Positions 1 through 6,504 of a DNA stretch of 18,701 bases are shown here, one piece after another; the first letter of the stretch is position 1; the number at the start of each line of letters is the position of its first letter. The notes beneath the pieces were generated by a model that made no database searches, was not told the origin of the DNA, and saw only the letters and a list, made by a program, of their open reading frames with translations. Origin of the DNA: Oscillospiraceae bacterium (lineage in GTDB: Bacteria; Bacillota; Clostridia; Oscillospirales; Oscillospiraceae); NCBI GenBank assembly GCA_017400415.1, contig JAFPTE010000036.1:1-18701 (forward strand), given 5' to 3'. The position numbers and the translations under genes were made by a program.

Positions 1-1198
1 CCGTGGCGCAGTCCGTGGGATTGACGGGGCTCGCCTGTATCTCCGCCATGTCCCGGAAAAGCTGGCTGCAGGTATCGAATATGAGAAGCCCCGGTTTTCC
101 GTCCTCCATGGGAGCCAGGCAGTCCTTTATGCACAGGTGCCCGGCGGCCCGGTCGTTTTCCGCCCGGAGAAGGGGCACCCCGCCCCGGAGGAACAGGTCC
201 GCAATGGTGGAGCCCGTGTCCTTCTGCCGGCTCCAAAGGTCCGGCGGGGCAAAGGTGGCGGTGATCTCCTCCCGGCCCGTCAGAAGCCGGATGCGCTCCG
301 CCGCCTGGGAGACGATGAGGCCCGGTGCCTTCAGCTCCCGGTAGATATAGCTTCTGCCCTGCTCGTCCACCGCCGCCCAGATGACCGCCAGCATATCCAG
401 GCCGTAGTCAATGGCCCGGTACCGGCGCCAGTGCCCGGGGATGGGAAAGGGCCGCACCGTGTGCAGGTCCCGCCGCAGCTCACTGAAGTAATTGCCCCCC
501 AGGGCGTTCCAGTCCCCGTAGCGGTAGGCCCGCCGCAGGTCCTCCGGCATGGAGGAGAGCATGCGCAGGTACCCGGGGCTGGACTCCAGCAGAGCCTTGT
601 TGTCCTCCACCGTGGCCGGGATGAAGACGTAATCCTCCGGCCGCTCGTCCTCCTCCGGGTTTGCGGAGCCCGTCACGTAGTCCCGGTCGATGAAGAGCCG
701 CTTCACCCACCGGTGGCCCACCCCGCCCGGGTTGCAGGTCAGGTACATGCGCTTGGGGTGGCCGTTCACGCCCCGCAGGCAGCCCCCCAGGAAGGCGAAG
801 GTGCGCTGGGTGAACTGGGTGGCCTCGTCCAGGAATATCCAGTCAAACTCCTGGCCCTGGTACTCCCGCTCGCTCTGCTCCCCGGCCCAGTGGCCGAAGC
901 GGATAACGGAGCCGTTTCGGAAGGTCATGATCCGGGAGGTCTTGTTGTAGGAGGCAATCTGAGGCGGCGTCATGGCAAGGCAGGGCCGGATGTGGTTTTC
1001 CTCCAGCTCCGGGTAGGTCCGCCGCATGATGAGTATCCGTATGCCCGGGTGGGTGATGGCCCCGCCTATGGCCTTCACCCGGACCGCCCAGGTCTTGCCC
1101 CCGCCCTTGGCCCCGCCGTAGGCGGTGTACAGTGCCCGGGAGGCGAAGAACTCCCGCTGCCGGGGGTTTGCCCTGCCCGGGTCCCAGACTATCTCCAT
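1..1198 (-). CDS. terL: Phage terminase large subunit (partial, 3' end off left edge)
   Basis: This is the ATPase/nuclease motor that packages phage DNA into the prohead. The frame is open from an ATG at 1198 to the window edge (399 codons seen, no stop). Visible motifs are a Walker A loop GGAKGGGKT at residues 28-36, a Walker B run FDWIFLDEAT at 118-127, the coupling motif TCNPGG at 154-159, and the start of the RNase-H-like nuclease domain at AIDYG (Asp265). The segment IPATVEDN...GYLRML...GDWN (194-232) is typical of the Terminase_3/6 type. Family members are usually 400-550 residues, so only the C-terminal end is missing. The ATG overlaps the stop of the upstream gene by one base (TGATG), so translation is probably coupled. 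All motifs are intact, with no sign of decay in the visible part. Confidence 0.93.
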   Translation of the reverse strand, partial: MEIVWDPGRANPRQREFFASRALYTAYGGAKGGGKTWAVRVKAIGGAITHPGIRILIMRRTYPELEENHIRPCLAMTPPQIASYNKTSRIMTFRNGSVIRFGHWAGEQSEREYQGQEFDWIFLDEATQFTQRTFAFLGGCLRGVNGHPKRMYLTCNPGGVGHRWVKRLFIDRDYVTGSANPEEDERPEDYVFIPATVEDNKALLESSPGYLRMLSSMPEDLRRAYRYGDWNALGGNYFSELRRDLHTVRPFPIPGHWRRYRAIDYGLDMLAVIWAAVDEQGRSYIYRELKAPGLIVSQAAERIRLLTGREEITATFAPPDLWSRQKDTGSTIADLFLRGGVPLLRAENDRAAGHLCIKDCLAPMEDGKPGLLIFDTCSQLFRDMAEIQASPVNPTDCAT

Positions 1199-1542
1199 CA
1201 GTCAAAGGCCCCCTCTCCCACCCCGTCCATCCGCACCGCCACGGTGACCTCCTCCCCGCCGCCGTCGGGCTCCTCCCCCAGCCTCCGCAGGTTGAAGGTG
1301 GAGAACACGGCTGCCTTGGGGTCCTGCACTCCCCGCCTTATCCAGTAATACTCCCGGTAGGCCCGGACCCGCTCCGCAGCCTGCCGCTGGAGCTGGTTTC
1401 CCTCGGTCCGCAGCCTTGTCCACTGAGCCTCCGTGAGCCCCGTGACCCGCTCCAGAATGTAGTCCGCCGGCACCTCCCCCTCCTCGCAGGTCCTTATAAA
1501 AAGCTCCGCCAGTCTGGCTGTCTCCGGCCCGTTAGGCCTCAT
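1198..1542 (-). CDS. Probable phage terminase small subunit
   Basis: This 114-residue protein lies directly upstream of the large terminase, and its TGA shares one base with the terL ATG. Small terminases recognise the packaging site and load the large subunit. The sequence is helical and charged (residues about 5-70). It then has a DPKAAVFSTFNLRRLG stretch (about 73-88) resembling the NPA.AIF.LKN signature of gp3/small-terminase families, and an acidic tail. The start at 1542 has a good Shine-Dalgarno sequence, AAGGAGGG, a few bases upstream. Function rests mainly on position and this weak signature; no helix-turn-helix is obvious by eye. It could instead be an unrelated small phage protein. 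Confidence 0.6.
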   Translation of the reverse strand: MRPNGPETARLAELFIRTCEEGEVPADYILERVTGLTEAQWTRLRTEGNQLQRQAAERVRAYREYYWIRRGVQDPKAAVFSTFNLRRLGEEPDGGGEEVTVAVRMDGVGEGAFD

Positions 1543-1604
1543 TCTCCCCCTCCTTCCGTAATTTTTTGCATAGTTTAACTAACATTTGTAATCTTTTTCC
1601 CGGT

Positions 1605-1652
1605 AAAAAAAGCCTCATCCACCCCTCCCGGTCTCCCGGGAGGGGCAAGGCT
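1605..1652 (-). terminator. Rho-independent terminator of fprA
   Basis: Read on the minus strand, a perfect 10-bp stem CCCCTCCCGG/CCGGGAGGGG (plus 1622-1631 and 1636-1645) with a GAGA loop is wrapped by an outer AGCCT/AGGCT pair (1611-1615 with 1648-1652). A run of seven U follows (plus A at 1605-1611). It begins six bases after the fprA stop. Its outer parts (GCCTT...GGATGAGGC) resemble the repeat at 6331-6380. Confidence 0.85.
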
Positions 1653-1657
1653 GCTGT

Positions 1658-2848
1658 TTACACCGCTGCGGCAAGGGCGTCCGCCAGCTTTATAAGCTCT
1701 GCGTCGTCACGGAGGGCGGAGGGCACGGTGACGGTCTCCTCCATGATATCCAGGCCCTTGGCCCCCTCCAGGAGCTTCCGCATACCGGCGGCGGAGTTGG
1801 GTACCCAGGTGCCGTTCTGCATAAGGGCCACCTTCCGGCCCTTGAGGCCGTGGGCGGTCAGGTCGTTTATGAAGGCCTCCATGTTGACGAAGACCCCGTT
1901 ATTGTAGGTAGGCGCCGCCAGGACTATGGCGGAATAGCGGAAGCAGGAGGCGATTATATAGCTGGGGTGGGTCACGGAGACGTCGAACATCCGCACCTTC
2001 ACTCCCCGTTCCCGGAGAAGGGACGCCAGGGCCCTGGCGGCGTTCTCCGTGTTCCCGTAGACGGAGCCGTAGGCCAGGGTGACCCCCGCCTCCTCGGCGG
2101 TGTAGGAGCTCCACTTCTGATACTTATCCAGGATAAGGTCCAGATCCTTCCGCCACACGAAGCCGTGGAGGGGGCAGAGCATTTTAATATCAAGTCCTGC
2201 GGCCTTTTTCAGAACGGACTGGACCTGGGCGCCGTACTTGCCCACGATGTTGGTGTAGTATCTCCGGGCCTCGTCCATGTAATCCCGGTCGAAATCCACC
2301 TCGTCGGCGAAAACGGCCCCGTCCAGGGCACCGAAAGTTCCGAAGGCGTCGGCGGTGAACAGGGCGCCGGAGGCCTCGTCATAGGTCATCAGCACCTCCG
2401 GCCAGTGGACCATAGGCGCCGCCACGAAGCGCAGGCTGTGCCTACCCAGGCTCAGGGTGCTCCCCTCCCCAACTATTACCGCCCGCTCCGTCAGGTCTTT
2501 TCCGAAGAACCGGGAGACCATATCCAGGGCCTTTTTGGAGGTGACCAGCTTTGCCTCCGGGTACCTGGCCAGCACCCGCATAAGGGCGGCAGAGTGGTCC
2601 GGCTCCATGTGCTGCACCACCACGTAGTCCAGCCCCCGGCCCCCCAGGCACCGGTCCAGATTCTCGAAGAGCACCTCCGCTGCGCTCTTATCCACGCAGT
2701 CCATAAGGCAGGTCTTCTCATCCAGAATGAGATATGCGTTATAGCTTACGCCCTGAGGCACGGGATAGACGTTCTCAAAAAGATTGAGCCGCCGGTCCTC
2801 CCCGCCCACAAAGCAGATATCCTCCGTAACCTTCCGTGCAGTGTACAT
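1658..2848 (-). CDS. fprA: FprA-type flavodiiron protein (O2/NO reductase)
   Basis: Cytoplasmic flavodiiron protein that takes electrons (usually via rubredoxin) onto FMN and reduces O2 to water or NO to N2O, protecting anaerobes. It is 396 residues, the normal length for a two-domain enzyme. The N-terminal beta-lactamase-like domain has the full diiron ligand set: H80-x-E82-x-D84-H85, H148, D167 and H228 (in CPLHGF). The C-terminal flavodoxin domain starts near residue 255, with the FMN phosphate loop YGSVYGNTENAA and a second FMN loop APTYNNG. There is no fused rubredoxin and no rubredoxin gene nearby. The ATG at 2848 follows AGGAGG with 7-base spacing. It is monocistronic, with a consensus promoter upstream and a terminator just downstream. 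It looks like a housekeeping gene although phage-type genes lie on both sides. Confidence 0.95.
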   Translation of the reverse strand: MYTARKVTEDICFVGGEDRRLNLFENVYPVPQGVSYNAYLILDEKTCLMDCVDKSAAEVLFENLDRCLGGRGLDYVVVQHMEPDHSAALMRVLARYPEAKLVTSKKALDMVSRFFGKDLTERAVIVGEGSTLSLGRHSLRFVAAPMVHWPEVLMTYDEASGALFTADAFGTFGALDGAVFADEVDFDRDYMDEARRYYTNIVGKYGAQVQSVLKKAAGLDIKMLCPLHGFVWRKDLDLILDKYQKWSSYTAEEAGVTLAYGSVYGNTENAARALASLLRERGVKVRMFDVSVTHPSYIIASCFRYSAIVLAAPTYNNGVFVNMEAFINDLTAHGLKGRKVALMQNGTWVPNSAAGMRKLLEGAKGLDIMEETVTVPSALRDDAELIKLADALAAAV

Positions 2849-2909
2849 AGCCTGGCCTCCTGTGTTTTTTTCTTTATTTTACCAGATGAGCCCCTTTTTA
2901 TCAAGGCCC

Positions 2910-2938
2910 TTGACAGAAATGCGGAAACGTGATAAACT
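2910..2938 (+). promoter_or_regulatory. Predicted sigma-A promoter of the XRE/ImmA pair
   Basis: TTGACA at 2910-2915, a 17-base spacer and TAAACT at 2933-2938 point at the XRE gene starting at 3030. Transcription should start near 2945, leaving a leader of about 85 bases that covers the whole opposing fprA promoter. Confidence 0.6.
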
Positions 2939-2944
2939 TACTTT

Positions 2945-2955
2945 TGTAATTTACA
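2945..2955. promoter_or_regulatory. Palindromic candidate operator
   Basis: TGTAA-T-TTACA is a perfect 5+1+5 palindrome. It covers the predicted start sites of both divergent transcripts (about 2945 plus, about 2954 minus). A related half-site, TTTACA, lies at 2999-3004. The neighbouring XRE protein is the natural candidate to bind it; this is inferred from position only. Confidence 0.4.
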
Positions 2956-2961
2956 GGTCGG

Positions 2962-2990
2962 ATTATACCATACTTTTGTGGTTTTGTCAA
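2962..2990 (-). promoter_or_regulatory. Perfect-consensus sigma-A promoter of fprA
   Basis: On the minus strand TTGACA (plus 2985-2990), a 17-base spacer and TATAAT (plus 2962-2967) match consensus at all twelve positions. The start should be near 2954, giving a leader of about 105 bases before the fprA ATG. Confidence 0.85.
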
Positions 2991-3029
2991 GCCCTTAATT
3001 TACAAAAATAATCTTTCGGAGGTCTGGCC

Positions 3030-3404
3030 ATGGATTTCTATGACCGCTACTGCCAGCTGTGCAGCCGCAAGGGACTTAAGCCCCACAGCAAGTCCACGGC
3101 GGAGCTCATCGGCATTTCCAACGCCGCCGCCCAGCGATGGAAGCAGGGGAACCGGCCCAATGCGGAAACTCTGGAAAAGCTGGCGAAGTTTTTCGGCGTC
3201 TCCGTGGAATACCTGGTGACGGGGTACGAGCCCCGGGCCAGAGAGGTTGTGGGGGACGACCCGGAGACGGAGGACTTTCTGCAGCTGCTGGCCACCCGGG
3301 AGGATATGCGGATGCTGTTCCGCACCGCCAAGGGCGCCAGGAAAGAGGATATTGAGCTGGCCGTAAGGATAATTGAGGATCTGCGGAGGCGGGGCGATGA
3401 GTGA
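3030..3404 (+). CDS. XRE-family transcriptional regulator (ImmR/phage-repressor-like)
   Basis: A 124-residue DNA-binding protein. The N-terminal helix-turn-helix spans roughly residues 4-62 (recognition region ISNAAAQRWKQGNRPN, then TLEKLAKFFGVSVEYLVTG), the usual form of clostridial prophage and ICE repressors. The C-terminal half is helical and charged, possibly for dimerisation or as the target of the partner protease. The ATG at 3030 has GGAGG at 3018-3022 with 7-base spacing. The downstream metallopeptidase start overlaps its last codons. By analogy with the ImmR/ImmA pair of ICEBs1, it probably represses its own promoter and is relieved by cleavage. No integrase or cro-like gene accompanies it here. 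Confidence 0.88.
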   Translation: MDFYDRYCQLCSRKGLKPHSKSTAELIGISNAAAQRWKQGNRPNAETLEKLAKFFGVSVEYLVTGYEPRAREVVGDDPETEDFLQLLATREDMRMLFRTAKGARKEDIELAVRIIEDLRRRGDE

Positions 3405-3963
3405 CAGCGAGAAGGCTCCCCTGCCGGAGTACAACATCCACCCGGTGGACCTGGGGGATAAGGTAGAGGGCTGCGTCACCCCCAATGACGACGGGTCCTA
3501 CGATATATACGTAAACTCCCGCCGCTGGCCGGAGAGCCAGAGGCGGACCACGGAGCACGAGCTGCGGCACCTGATGCTGGACCATTTCCGCCTTGCGGCC
3601 ATGATAGGCGTTCTGAATGCGGAGCGTGAGGCGGAGCTCAGGGGCATACCGGTCCCGCCCCGGCTGACCCCGGAGGAAGAGGAGCAGCAGTGGTACGAGA
3701 GGTCCTTCCCCGGCTCCCGGGAGCCCCAGGGCCCCCGGCCCCAGCAGGAGGAGCTGCCCCCGGGTCCCTTCGGAATCCGGGGCCTTGCTGCGGCGGTGGA
3801 CGGCACCGGGTCCGTGGACCCGGATTACCCCTACAAAAAGCAGCTCCGGCAGGTGACCCGGCAGTCGGTGTCCCCTCTCCGGGCCCAGAGTCCCAAGGCC
3901 TTTTACAAGATCTACGCCACCCCCCAGGAGGCCCGGAAGGCCATCCTGGGCGAGGACAAATAA
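3397..3963 (+). CDS. ImmA/IrrE-family zinc metallopeptidase
   Basis: A 188-residue protein with the zinc-protease motif HELRH at 54-58 (TTEHELRHLMLDHF), preceded by the strand YDIYVNSRRW typical of the ImmA/IrrE (M78) fold. Family members usually cleave a partner XRE repressor, and the partner gene is immediately upstream. The ATG at 3397 overlaps the upstream stop at 3402-3404, so the pair is translationally coupled. An in-frame ATG at 3373 lies deep inside the XRE gene and lacks a better ribosome site. Oddities: Gly of the common HELGH is Arg here, and residues about 100-135 are a Pro/Glu/Gln-rich linker before a basic C-terminal segment (YPYKKQLRQ...EARKAILG). Substrate is inferred from context only. 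Confidence 0.8.
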   Translation: MSDSEKAPLPEYNIHPVDLGDKVEGCVTPNDDGSYDIYVNSRRWPESQRRTTEHELRHLMLDHFRLAAMIGVLNAEREAELRGIPVPPRLTPEEEEQQWYERSFPGSREPQGPRPQQEELPPGPFGIRGLAAAVDGTGSVDPDYPYKKQLRQVTRQSVSPLRAQSPKAFYKIYATPQEARKAILGEDK

Positions 3964-3966
3964 ACT

Positions 3967-3995
3967 GCGGCGGCTCCCCTCGGAGCCGCCGCTTT
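3967..3995 (+). terminator. Terminator of the XRE/ImmA pair
   Basis: A perfect 11-bp stem GCGGCGGCTCC/GGAGCCGCCGC (3967-3977 and 3982-3992) with a CCTC loop is followed by TTT. It begins four bases after the ImmA-like stop codon. The U-run is short but the stem is very GC-rich. Confidence 0.75.
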
Positions 3996-4018
3996 GCAGA
4001 TATAGCAGAATAATAATT

Positions 4019-4049
4019 GTTTTTGCCGGAGCTTTGCCCCGGCAAAAAC
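4019..4049. terminator. Bidirectional hairpin between convergent genes
   Basis: Perfect 11-bp stem GTTTTTGCCGG/CCGGCAAAAAC (4019-4029 and 4039-4049), loop of nine bases. T-rich arms at both ends let it work as an intrinsic terminator in either direction, in the gap between the ImmA-like gene and the convergent lipoprotein gene. Confidence 0.6.
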
Positions 4050-4050
4050 A

Positions 4051-4159
4051 CCCTGAGGCGGCCGCACAGCGCCGCCCTTGCGCCGACTAACGAGGCGAAG
4101 CCGAGGCGATGAAGCGCAAGAAACTCAAATTGAAGCCCAGCGCAGCGGGTTCAATTTGA
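4051..4159. repeat. Nested inverted repeats (REP-like element)
   Basis: The stretch holds several inverted repeats: CTTGCGC (4077-4083) with GCGCAAG (4114-4120), and TCAAATTGAA (4125-4134) with TTCAATTTGA (4150-4159). The second overlaps the stop codon of the minus-strand lipoprotein gene and may help end its transcript. The interior (GAGGCGAAGCCGAGGCGATG) has the look of a dispersed intergenic element, but no second copy is in this window. Confidence 0.45.
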
Positions 4160-6184
4160 ATGCGTGAGCTTTTTCAGTTCAATGCTGTCCCCATCCTTGA
4201 TTTCGGCGGAGGCAAAGGACTCGGTCACGTCCCGGCCGTTCAGGAATACGGCCCAGTACTCGCCCTTCTTGTCGTCCGCCGGGGAGTAGTTCACGCTGTA
4301 AACGTACTCGCCCACGGCGTTCCAGTTGTCGTCATACCTTGTGCTGACGGAAACGCCGCTGTTATACATGAAGGCGTCACGGACGGTCTTCCCCTCGGTG
4401 GTGATTTCCCAGGTCTTGCCGCCGGCGGAGATGGAGACAATCTTGCCCCAGCGGCCGTCGGTGCACCGGACCCGGAGGCCGTCGGTGCCGGAGGTATCCG
4501 TGGCCACGTCGTGAGCTTTGGCGGAGTAGTCGCACAGGGCCTGCCACTGGGCCATGGTGCCGCCGTAGGTGACGGTGCCGCCGCTCTTGATGTTGATGGT
4601 GTAGCGCCAGCCGTGGCTCATCAGGTGCTTCACGGAAGTGGGGATAACCACCTCCTCAATGCTCCGGTCCTCGATGGCGCCGATGGCCACCACGCTGTCC
4701 GGAATGGTGAGCTTCTTCACGTTCTTGCCCTCGTGGTTATAGGCCCACCAGGACAGGGCCCGGACGGGCTTTCCGCCGATCTCCCTGGGAACGGTTACCT
4801 CCTGGGCGGAGCCGTTGTAGCCGGTGATTCTCACATAGGCCGGGTACTCGTTGTAGCTCCAGTCCCCGCTGCGCTTCTCCTGGCGGAGGCTTTCCATATC
4901 GTAACCGGGTACCACGGGAGTTCCGGGCAGGATTCGGCCGGTCTTGGCCACCCGGTAGGCAGAGTTGTCGTCATCGTTCATGAACCAGAGCCAGTCCCCC
5001 ACGGCTGCAAGGCCCCAGGGCTCCACCCGGCCGCCGCCGTCAATGAGCTTTTCGGGCTTGGCGCCGGATGCCAGCTTCACGCTGTTCAGGCTGCCGTCCC
5101 TGTTCATGAAGTACAGGGTATCCCCGGAGAGGGCGAAGTTGTAGCCGTAGCCCATGTTCAGCTCATCCAGGCTGAAGGAGGCCAGGTCCTTGCCGGTCCC
5201 GGCGCTCAGGAAGACCAGGGACTCCTCATCGTCGTCCCCCTCCGCCATGAGAATGACCGTATCGCCGCAGACCATCCAGGGCATCCGGTTTTCCGTTACG
5301 GCGCAGACGTCCTCGGTCTTGCCTCCGGCGGCAGGCACACGGAACAGGCCGTAGGGCTCACCATAGCCGTCCCGCATAACGCTCTTTGTGAAGTATATGT
5401 AGTCCTTGGTCACAGCCGCCGTGGAAGCGGTCTCGCCCTGGGCCGTCTCCAGCTTGGGCTCGTACTTTGTCCAGGTGCCCTTGGCCAGGTCCAGAACGCA
5501 GCTTTCAAAGGAGGGCCAGACCTCGCCGTCGGGCAGCTGCTGCTCAACATATCTGCGGAAATAGAAGCTGTCCCCCACTCTTGAGGGGACTCCGCCTATC
5601 CGAGTGCTGAGGGCCATCTCCGCCCCCAGGTCCTCCATTGCCCCGGTCTTTATGTTGGCCCGCATGAGGCTCTCGCCCCGGCCCATACCGGGTTTTGTGA
5701 AGTATACGTAGTCGCCGCAGGGTGCCAGCATATAGACGGTGGTCTGGTCGATGCCGTCGAACATGAAGGACGGCACGGCGGCAACCTTCTCCGGCTGGGC
5801 GCCCTCGGCGTCCGCCAGGCGGTAAATGTTCTCACAATAGGGGTAGCCCGTCTCCTCCGGGTCCAGGTCGGCGCCGGAGGCAACGAACCAGGTATAGCCG
5901 TAGGCGTGGACAATGCGGCCGTAGGAGGTCAGGTAGGTCAGGTTATCCTCATCGGTCCAGCCGGATTCCGGGGCCTTGGGCTCCTCCGGCTTGGGGTCTG
6001 TCTTGTCCGGGTACTGCTCCGTGGGCACCACGCCCGGTGTCTCGGAGGGCTTGTTTTCCGGCGTCTGGGAATTCTGCCCGGCCTGGGTGCCGGAATTATC
6101 CCCGTCCGCCGGGGCGGCAGGGGCGCAGGCGAAGAGCCCCAGAGCCAAAAGGAGGGCCAGAAGCCCGGCTGTTATTCTTTTCAC
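4151..6184 (-). CDS. Large secreted lipoprotein: DUF5050-like propeller, BspA-type LRR, DUF4430-like end
   Basis: A 677-residue surface lipoprotein. A GTG at 6184 is preferred as start because AGGAG lies eight bases upstream; an in-frame GTG at 6193 overlaps that site. Signal peptide KRITAGLLALLLALGLFAC has a lipobox Cys at 20. Next comes a Pro/Thr/Glu-rich linker (about 21-75). Residues about 85-420 carry blades such as DYVYFTK, DYIYFTK, DTLYFMNRDGS and DWLWFMNDD, as in DUF5050 beta-propeller-like proteins. Residues about 450-535 resemble LRR_5 (VTVPREIGGKPVRAL, KKLTIPDSVVAI, EEVVIPTSVKHL). Residues about 585-675 (KTVRDAFM...GEYWAVFLNGRDV...IKDGDSIEL) resemble DUF4430. It has its own promoter and terminators. 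It is probably a ligand-binding or adhesion protein of the outer membrane face; the ligand is unknown. Confidence 0.85.
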   Translation of the reverse strand: MKRITAGLLALLLALGLFACAPAAPADGDNSGTQAGQNSQTPENKPSETPGVVPTEQYPDKTDPKPEEPKAPESGWTDEDNLTYLTSYGRIVHAYGYTWFVASGADLDPEETGYPYCENIYRLADAEGAQPEKVAAVPSFMFDGIDQTTVYMLAPCGDYVYFTKPGMGRGESLMRANIKTGAMEDLGAEMALSTRIGGVPSRVGDSFYFRRYVEQQLPDGEVWPSFESCVLDLAKGTWTKYEPKLETAQGETASTAAVTKDYIYFTKSVMRDGYGEPYGLFRVPAAGGKTEDVCAVTENRMPWMVCGDTVILMAEGDDDEESLVFLSAGTGKDLASFSLDELNMGYGYNFALSGDTLYFMNRDGSLNSVKLASGAKPEKLIDGGGRVEPWGLAAVGDWLWFMNDDDNSAYRVAKTGRILPGTPVVPGYDMESLRQEKRSGDWSYNEYPAYVRITGYNGSAQEVTVPREIGGKPVRALSWWAYNHEGKNVKKLTIPDSVVAIGAIEDRSIEEVVIPTSVKHLMSHGWRYTINIKSGGTVTYGGTMAQWQALCDYSAKAHDVATDTSGTDGLRVRCTDGRWGKIVSISAGGKTWEITTEGKTVRDAFMYNSGVSVSTRYDDNWNAVGEYVYSVNYSPADDKKGEYWAVFLNGRDVTESFASAEIKDGDSIELKKLTHSN

Positions 6185-6215
6185 GTTTATCACTCCTGTT
6201 CAAGGGTTATCTGTT

Positions 6216-6244
6216 ATTATACACCTAAAGTGCCCCGAACGCAA
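6216..6244 (-). promoter_or_regulatory. Predicted promoter of the lipoprotein gene
   Basis: On the minus strand, TATAAT (plus 6216-6221) lies 17 bases from TTGCGT (plus 6239-6244). The -10 box is perfect; the -35 box keeps only TTG. The start should be near 6209, about 25 bases before the GTG start at 6184. Confidence 0.6.
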
Positions 6245-6245
6245 C

Positions 6246-6284
6246 AAAAAACCTTCCCCGGAGGTTGGCGCTGCGTAAGGAAGG
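6246..6284 (-). terminator. Hairpin with U-run upstream of the lipoprotein promoter
   Basis: Read on the minus strand, CCTTCC (plus 6279-6284) can pair with GGAAGG (plus 6252-6257) across a 21-base loop, followed by six U (plus A 6246-6251). It lies directly before the promoter of the lipoprotein gene and would block read-through from the XRE gene upstream. The long loop makes it weaker than the hairpin at 6432-6465. Confidence 0.4.
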
Positions 6285-6330
6285 CCTCTCTCTGCGCTCT
6301 TTTGAGAGCAGCGCAGCAGAAAACGGGTAA

Positions 6331-6382
6331 GCCTTCCCCTTGAGGGGAAGGTGGCCGAGCGAAGCGAGGTCGGATGAGGTGG
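6331..6382. repeat. Dispersed clostridial intergenic repeat (CCTTCCCC...GGATGAGG type)
   Basis: A stem CCTTCCCCTTGAGGGGAAGG (6332-6351) is followed by GTGGCCGAGCGAAGCGAGG and TCGGATGAGG. I recognise this pattern as a widespread intergenic repeat of gut Clostridia. The fprA terminator at 1611-1652 has the same outline. The 320-base gap 6185-6504 holds this, a promoter, two hairpins and a partial inverted repeat CTGCGCT/AGCGCAG near 6290-6318; no gene is evident in it. Confidence 0.6.
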
Positions 6383-6393
6383 ATATGCCTCCG

Positions 6394-6468
6394 GTCCACA
6401 ATCATAATGAGTATCGGAACGCAGAACGGCAAAACCGGCGTGACCAATGACGGTCACGCCGGTTTCAT
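6394..6468 (-). repeat. Dispersed terminator-containing repeat, copy 1
   Basis: On the minus strand this 75-base unit starts ATGAAACCGGCGTGACC, contains the 14-bp hairpin 6432-6465, and ends CCGATACTCATT...TGTGGAC. A second copy in the same orientation relative to its upstream gene lies at 18001-18074. By eye about three quarters of the bases match, including both ends and the whole stem apart from one compensated pair. Confidence 0.7.
6432..6465 (-). terminator. Terminator-like hairpin after the XRE gene
   Basis: A perfect 14-bp stem AAACCGGCGTGACC/GGTCACGCCGGTTT with a six-base loop sits 40 bases downstream of the XRE gene stop on the minus strand. Minus-strand sequence after the stem continues TGCCG, so only the arm itself supplies the U-run. 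Confidence 0.65.
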
Positions 6469-6504
6469 GTCCATTTTAGCCGGTCCTTGCTTCCTTTGAA
6501 GGGC

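Noticed and set aside
137..1348. A long plus-strand open frame of 403 codons
   Set aside because: It is antisense to terL/terS; its Pro/Gly/Val-rich composition is that of a GC-rich shadow, while the minus strand has intact terminase motifs.
1850..2932. A 360-codon plus-strand frame
   Set aside because: Antisense to fprA, whose complete diiron and FMN motifs identify the coding strand.
4160..5584. A 474-codon plus-strand frame
   Set aside because: Antisense shadow of the lipoprotein gene; low-complexity Gly/Val/His composition and no ribosome site.
6200..6457. Small frames starting MTVIGHAGF (minus) and MTDSGHAGF (18012, plus)
   Set aside because: They are the translated hairpin of the dispersed repeat, with no ribosome site of their own.
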